Source: Enterobacter sp. BIGb0383 (GTDB taxonomy: Bacteria; Pseudomonadota; Gammaproteobacteria; Enterobacterales; Enterobacteriaceae). Taken from it: DNA of 64,000 nt. Numbering within the stretch: the stretch's first letter is position 1; every line of letters starts with the position of its first letter. The notes beneath the pieces are model-generated. The model had not been told where the DNA came from, made no database searches, and worked only from the letters and a program-made list of their open reading frames with translations. The stretch is taken from contig NZ_RJKQ01000005.1 of the NCBI RefSeq assembly GCF_003751845.1, forward strand, positions 186,001 to 250,000, given 5' to 3'. Below, in pieces: positions 60,661-64,000 of this stretch. The position numbers and the translations under genes were made by a program.

Positions 60661-63150
60661 TCAACGAAAATGTTGAATAATCTCCGTGCGAACATCTTTT
60701 TTAGCCTTTGCCATATTCGCCTGAGCATGACGGAATAAAGTGTACTCCTGTAATTTCGACTGATAATTTACCATCACTGAAGAATCGTCACTAAAATGCC
60801 TGCCAGCGCCAGAATATTCGGGCAGTTTCTCAATCGCTGCATGTTTAATCAGGCTACTAAATTGTTCATTACAAATATCCTTAAATACTGCACGCTCCGC
60901 CCTGTAGGCATTCAGCGCAGGATGTCGCTCAACGCTCACTAATGACGTCTGACCTGTCACAGGGGCAATATTCCCGGTATCAGGTAAAGCCGGAGATATT
61001 TCCTCACCGAGGTTAAACAGCTTATTCACCATCCGGTCCGAGCGGGCAACCTCTTTGGGTTTTATGTCGTGGGGTCTTTCTGCCACAATCGCACTCAACA
61101 TTTCATCAACCAGATCAATATCTGGTTTTACAGGGGCACACCCCTTTTTATCAACGTATAACAAAGGATTATTCCTCACCATTCGATATAAATTCAGTCC
61201 ATCTACGGTGCCTGCCGGATCCGCGCTCAACCAGCGTCCCAGCCAGGGCTGATAGTAGCGGTAGCCGTAATAATAGAGACCGGTCGCATCACGTTCTTTT
61301 CCCGAATAACGCCGCGTTTTATTATCCGCCTCCGCCTGGCTACGCGACGTCCAGACCGCCGTGCCGCCGAAGGGGTAAAACTCTTCCATACCGATCGTCG
61401 CACCGTCGGCGTCCAGCTCCAGGGCACTGCTGCCGGTAAGCGTGCCATAACTCCAGCGCAGCGAATCATTGCCGATATCGTCCGGCTTTCCGCTCTCCCA
61501 GTGCAGAAGACGTACTTGAGTTTGCCCGGCTTCACCCTGAGTGATGACCTGCAGGCTTTCCATTATCGCACTGCCTCTTGCCGTGGTTTGCCACTCAAGA
61601 CCAGGCAGGTAGAGCGTGCGCTGCGTTTGCGTGCCGCCGTTTATCTTCTGCCAGCGCGTTTTCAAAATACGCTGGCTGTCACTGTCGTAGCGGTACTCTT
61701 CCCGATCATCCTCAGCACCGTCACGTACCACCGGCATCACCCTCGACAACTCTCCTCGCGGCGTCCAGAGCAGATCCTGACCCGGCGATAACTGTTTCTG
61801 TTGCCCGCCCGCCGTAAACAGTACATCCACCTCTGCCGGGTTTTTCGTCAGCGTGCTCAGTACCGCCCGGTTACTGCGGTTGCTGACCGTGATATCCGCG
61901 GTGTAGTTGTTACCGCTGGCCGGGGCGCTGTGGCGTATTTGCGTCAGATTGCCAGCGGTATCGTAGGTGTACACTCGGGTATATGAGGTGTAAGTCACAT
62001 CGTCGAAAGAAGAGAGTGCAGGAAGCGCGCTACCCTGCCGACCCGCATTTGCCATTTCACGCCCGGTCGCACTGACCAGCTGGTACAGACTGTCATAGGT
62101 ACAGGTATTTTCAGGCAGCACTTTCTGATTGCGCCAGAAGCGGACATCCTCCGCGTCATTATGAATACGCAGCACATTGCCCACCGGATCGTACGCGTAG
62201 TGCAGATCCTGCAGCACTTTAGCACCGCCAGGGTGCCCCGTCGGCCGTACGGTGGTGATCCGACTCAGCCGCCCGGTTTCCGGCTCGTAAACGGAGATCG
62301 TTACTACGCCATTACCGTGCTCTTCACGTAGCTTCTGACCGGCGGCAGACCAGGTCAGGGAGCGGACGATAGCCTGTTCCTTCCCGCCTTTTCGCGTCAG
62401 CCAGCTTGCCGAAAGCTGGCCTGCCACGTCATAGGCCATGCGCTGCAGATGACCGAGCGCATCACGCGTGGTCAGTACCCCACCCGTTGTATCGGTAGTG
62501 GTCAGCGTGGTGTAAGCCTCAGAGGCCAGCAGGCCGTTCCAGACAGAAGGATCTTTCCCCTGCCAGTCGACCGTATCAGCCGCCTTCAGCAACTGCCGCG
62601 TGACGGACAGCGGGACGCCTGTAAGAGAGAAGCTCTCCGTTTGCATCAGCCCCGCCGTGTCGTAGTGGCTCACGCACTGACCGGCCCGATTTAGCGCTTT
62701 ATTGGCGACGGCGTTGTCGGCATAGACAAAACGCTCCGCGATCCGCGCATTCTCCCCCTTCACCTGCTCCGTCATACTCAGCGGGCGTCCAGGTAATTCC
62801 GCGCTTTCATACTGAAACGTCCCAACCGTCCCCAGGGCATCGACCGTCACGGCAGGCCGCCTGGCAGGATCGTTCACGAGAACGGAAACCCCGGCATCCG
62901 CGCTGGTGGTCCGTAATACTCTGTCGGACAGATCGCGCAGGTAATTAATATTTGCCACGCCGGAGCGGAACAGACGCGGGTCGGTGCTTTGCACCAACGC
63001 AGCACGGGCATCGTACTGATGGCGGGTGATGCGCTCTTCGGTGTTATCCTGGCTATCAGGATGCCGGTAATAGACAATATCGCGCACGGCCAGCCCACGG
63101 CCATCCAGCACGGTGACCGAGGGGGTTTTCGCATAAAGGGATGCACTCAT
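60661..63150 (-). CDS. tccC: TccC-type RHS toxin component (Tc toxin C subunit)
   Basis: C subunit of an ABC (Tc) toxin complex. 829 residues from MSASLYAKTPSVTVLDGRG (GGAG eight bases upstream). Residues 1-670 are the RHS/YD-repeat shell that, with TcB, forms a cocoon. Its end GRWLSADPAGTVDGLNLYRM carries the Arg and Asp residues of the aspartyl self-cleavage site (about 639-650), then NNPLLYVDKKG. Residues 671-829 are the cargo freed by cleavage: no similarity recognised, lower GC, Lys/Glu/His-rich. It follows the TcB gene after 60 bases. A TcA pore subunit is not in the window. Confidence 0.9.
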   Translation of the reverse strand: MSASLYAKTPSVTVLDGRGLAVRDIVYYRHPDSQDNTEERITRHQYDARAALVQSTDPRLFRSGVANINYLRDLSDRVLRTTSADAGVSVLVNDPARRPAVTVDALGTVGTFQYESAELPGRPLSMTEQVKGENARIAERFVYADNAVANKALNRAGQCVSHYDTAGLMQTESFSLTGVPLSVTRQLLKAADTVDWQGKDPSVWNGLLASEAYTTLTTTDTTGGVLTTRDALGHLQRMAYDVAGQLSASWLTRKGGKEQAIVRSLTWSAAGQKLREEHGNGVVTISVYEPETGRLSRITTVRPTGHPGGAKVLQDLHYAYDPVGNVLRIHNDAEDVRFWRNQKVLPENTCTYDSLYQLVSATGREMANAGRQGSALPALSSFDDVTYTSYTRVYTYDTAGNLTQIRHSAPASGNNYTADITVSNRSNRAVLSTLTKNPAEVDVLFTAGGQQKQLSPGQDLLWTPRGELSRVMPVVRDGAEDDREEYRYDSDSQRILKTRWQKINGGTQTQRTLYLPGLEWQTTARGSAIMESLQVITQGEAGQTQVRLLHWESGKPDDIGNDSLRWSYGTLTGSSALELDADGATIGMEEFYPFGGTAVWTSRSQAEADNKTRRYSGKERDATGLYYYGYRYYQPWLGRWLSADPAGTVDGLNLYRMVRNNPLLYVDKKGCAPVKPDIDLVDEMLSAIVAERPHDIKPKEVARSDRMVNKLFNLGEEISPALPDTGNIAPVTGQTSLVSVERHPALNAYRAERAVFKDICNEQFSSLIKHAAIEKLPEYSGAGRHFSDDSSVMVNYQSKLQEYTLFRHAQANMAKAKKDVRTEIIQHFR

Positions 63151-63210
63151 AAGAGAACTCCATGGGTAAATCATTCCAGAAACACCGGCAGCAGCGCTGC
63201 CGGTATCGCA

Positions 63211-64000
63211 TTACACGGCGATTCCGCTGGCCGTGTCGTTTTCATCTTCACTGACCACAAACCAGGGCGTGAACAGGGTTCGACGCAGCCAGCCTTTTGC
63301 CGTCACAACCTGCCACTCGCGCCCGGTCGAGTCGTAGCAGTGGGTATCGGCATACAGGTCCTGACGGGCGCTGTCATCGCTGACATATTTCCAGCTATCG
63401 AGGAAATAGGGCTGATACACGCGAACCGGCTGGCCCTTGTTGTCGAACTCCGTCCTGCCGGTGACCGCCCAGCGAAACGTTGTTTCCGCGAGCACCGGCG
63501 TACCGTCTGAGCGGGTCGCCAGCGCACCGGATGCCGTTCGCTGCCAGGCTTCACCGTTCGTCTGGCGGCTTGCCGTCTGCAGCTCCCGGCCAAAACCATC
63601 GCTGAACGTCACCTGCTGACGAATTTGCTGCTGCGGATCGCTGTCATAGCGGTCGGTGGCCAGAGTCACCACATGCGGCGGCAGCTTCGCATCCCCGGTT
63701 TCTAACCAGCTGTCGGCAACATAGATCAGGCAAAGTGAGATCGGTAGCGGTGCCGCCAGGGCCAGCGCCTGATCTGCCGTCTTCGGGATCGCCATAGCGG
63801 TATCGCTGTATCCGGCTGCAACCCCATTTTCCGTCCCACGAATGCGCCGCGAGGTTACCCGTCCCAGCGCATCCAGGGTGACGGCGTGCACATTGTCGTT
63901 CACGTCCGTAACCCTGACCGGCAACAGAAAGCGCCAGTCATATTCGGCGGTGGTGGTCAGCCCGGCGGCATCCTTCAGCTGCAGGATCGCGCAGTCATAC
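63211..64000 (-). CDS. TcB-type Tc toxin subunit (3' part; 5' end beyond window)
   Basis: C-terminal 262 residues of a TcB (TcaC/SepB-like) protein; the frame is open to the window edge (the first codons read YDCAILQLKDAAGLTTTAEYD). Typical TcB C-terminal text: VNDNVHAVTLDALGRVTSRR, VTFSDGFGRELQTASRQ, and VRVYQPYFLDSWKYVSDD with DLYADTHCYDSTGREWQVVTA. With TccC it builds the hollow shell that encloses the toxic C-terminal part of TccC. Separate TcB and TcC genes in tandem are the usual arrangement. A full protein would be about 1,400-1,500 residues. Confidence 0.88.
   Translation of the reverse strand, partial: YDCAILQLKDAAGLTTTAEYDWRFLLPVRVTDVNDNVHAVTLDALGRVTSRRIRGTENGVAAGYSDTAMAIPKTADQALALAAPLPISLCLIYVADSWLETGDAKLPPHVVTLATDRYDSDPQQQIRQQVTFSDGFGRELQTASRQTNGEAWQRTASGALATRSDGTPVLAETTFRWAVTGRTEFDNKGQPVRVYQPYFLDSWKYVSDDSARQDLYADTHCYDSTGREWQVVTAKGWLRRTLFTPWFVVSEDENDTASGIAV

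Overview
The window is a chromosomal segment of a member of the Enterobacteriaceae. Protein lengths and sequences match the known Escherichia coli K-12 panE-to-sbmA block almost gene for gene, and an ERIC element confirms an enteric host. The mixture of accessory genes (a Salmonella-type pgtPCBA locus, a tsaA-type peroxiredoxin beside acpH, a DUF2339/DUF3999 pair, Tc-toxin genes) points to the Enterobacter/Leclercia/Lelliottia/Klebsiella side of the family. I cannot resolve the genus by eye.

Layout. 1-8.4 kb: panE (5' end cut), yajL, a secreted DUF3298-type protein, thiI, then xseB-ispA-dxs and yajO. 8.4-14.6 kb: the pgtP / pgtCBA phosphoglycerate uptake and sensing locus, at the place where E. 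coli carries pgpA, which is missing. 14.6-18.2 kb: the nrdR-ribD-ribE-nusB-thiL operon. 18.2-22.5 kb: an ERIC element, yajI, tsx, a WYL-regulator/VOC-protein operon with a palindromic operator, and an AT-rich island holding a degenerate EAL protein behind a promoter region dense in GATC. 22.5-29.5 kb: queA-tgt-yajC-secD-secF, acpH and a 2-Cys peroxiredoxin. 29.5-36.6 kb: the DUF2339/DUF3999 membrane pair, malZ and a D-2-hydroxyacid dehydrogenase. 36.6-46.2 kb: proY, brnQ, phoBR with an unusually long set of Pho repeats, and sbcDC. 46.2-48.3 kb: an AbiE-like type IV toxin-antitoxin (or defence) module replacing araJ, with two operators upstream. 48.3-54.3 kb: mak, rdgC, ppnP, aroM, yaiA, aroL, yaiI, proC, iraP. 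54.5-60.5 kb: an MdtG-like exporter, an extensin-fold protein, ddlA, yaiZ, yaiY, sbmA and an isochorismatase-fold hydrolase. 60.6-64.0 kb: a TccC-type RHS toxin gene and the 3' end of its TcB partner, which runs off the window.

How it works together. The backbone is housekeeping: isoprenoid precursors (dxs, ispA), riboflavin and thiamine cofactors, queuosine, Sec protein export, phosphate sensing, DNA end processing (sbcDC, rdgC), and aromatic and proline synthesis. Variable cargo sits at fixed junctions where E. coli has other genes: pgpA, yajD, araJ, phoA-psiF-dgcC, yaiW and ampH are absent from their E. coli positions in this window. The strongest candidates for new biology are the AbiE-like pair, whose antitoxin appears to carry a nuclease-fold domain; the uncharacterised C-terminal cargo of the TccC protein; the GATC-dense promoter of the degenerate EAL gene; and PgtA, a response regulator whose sigma-54-type ATPase domain has lost its catalytic motifs.
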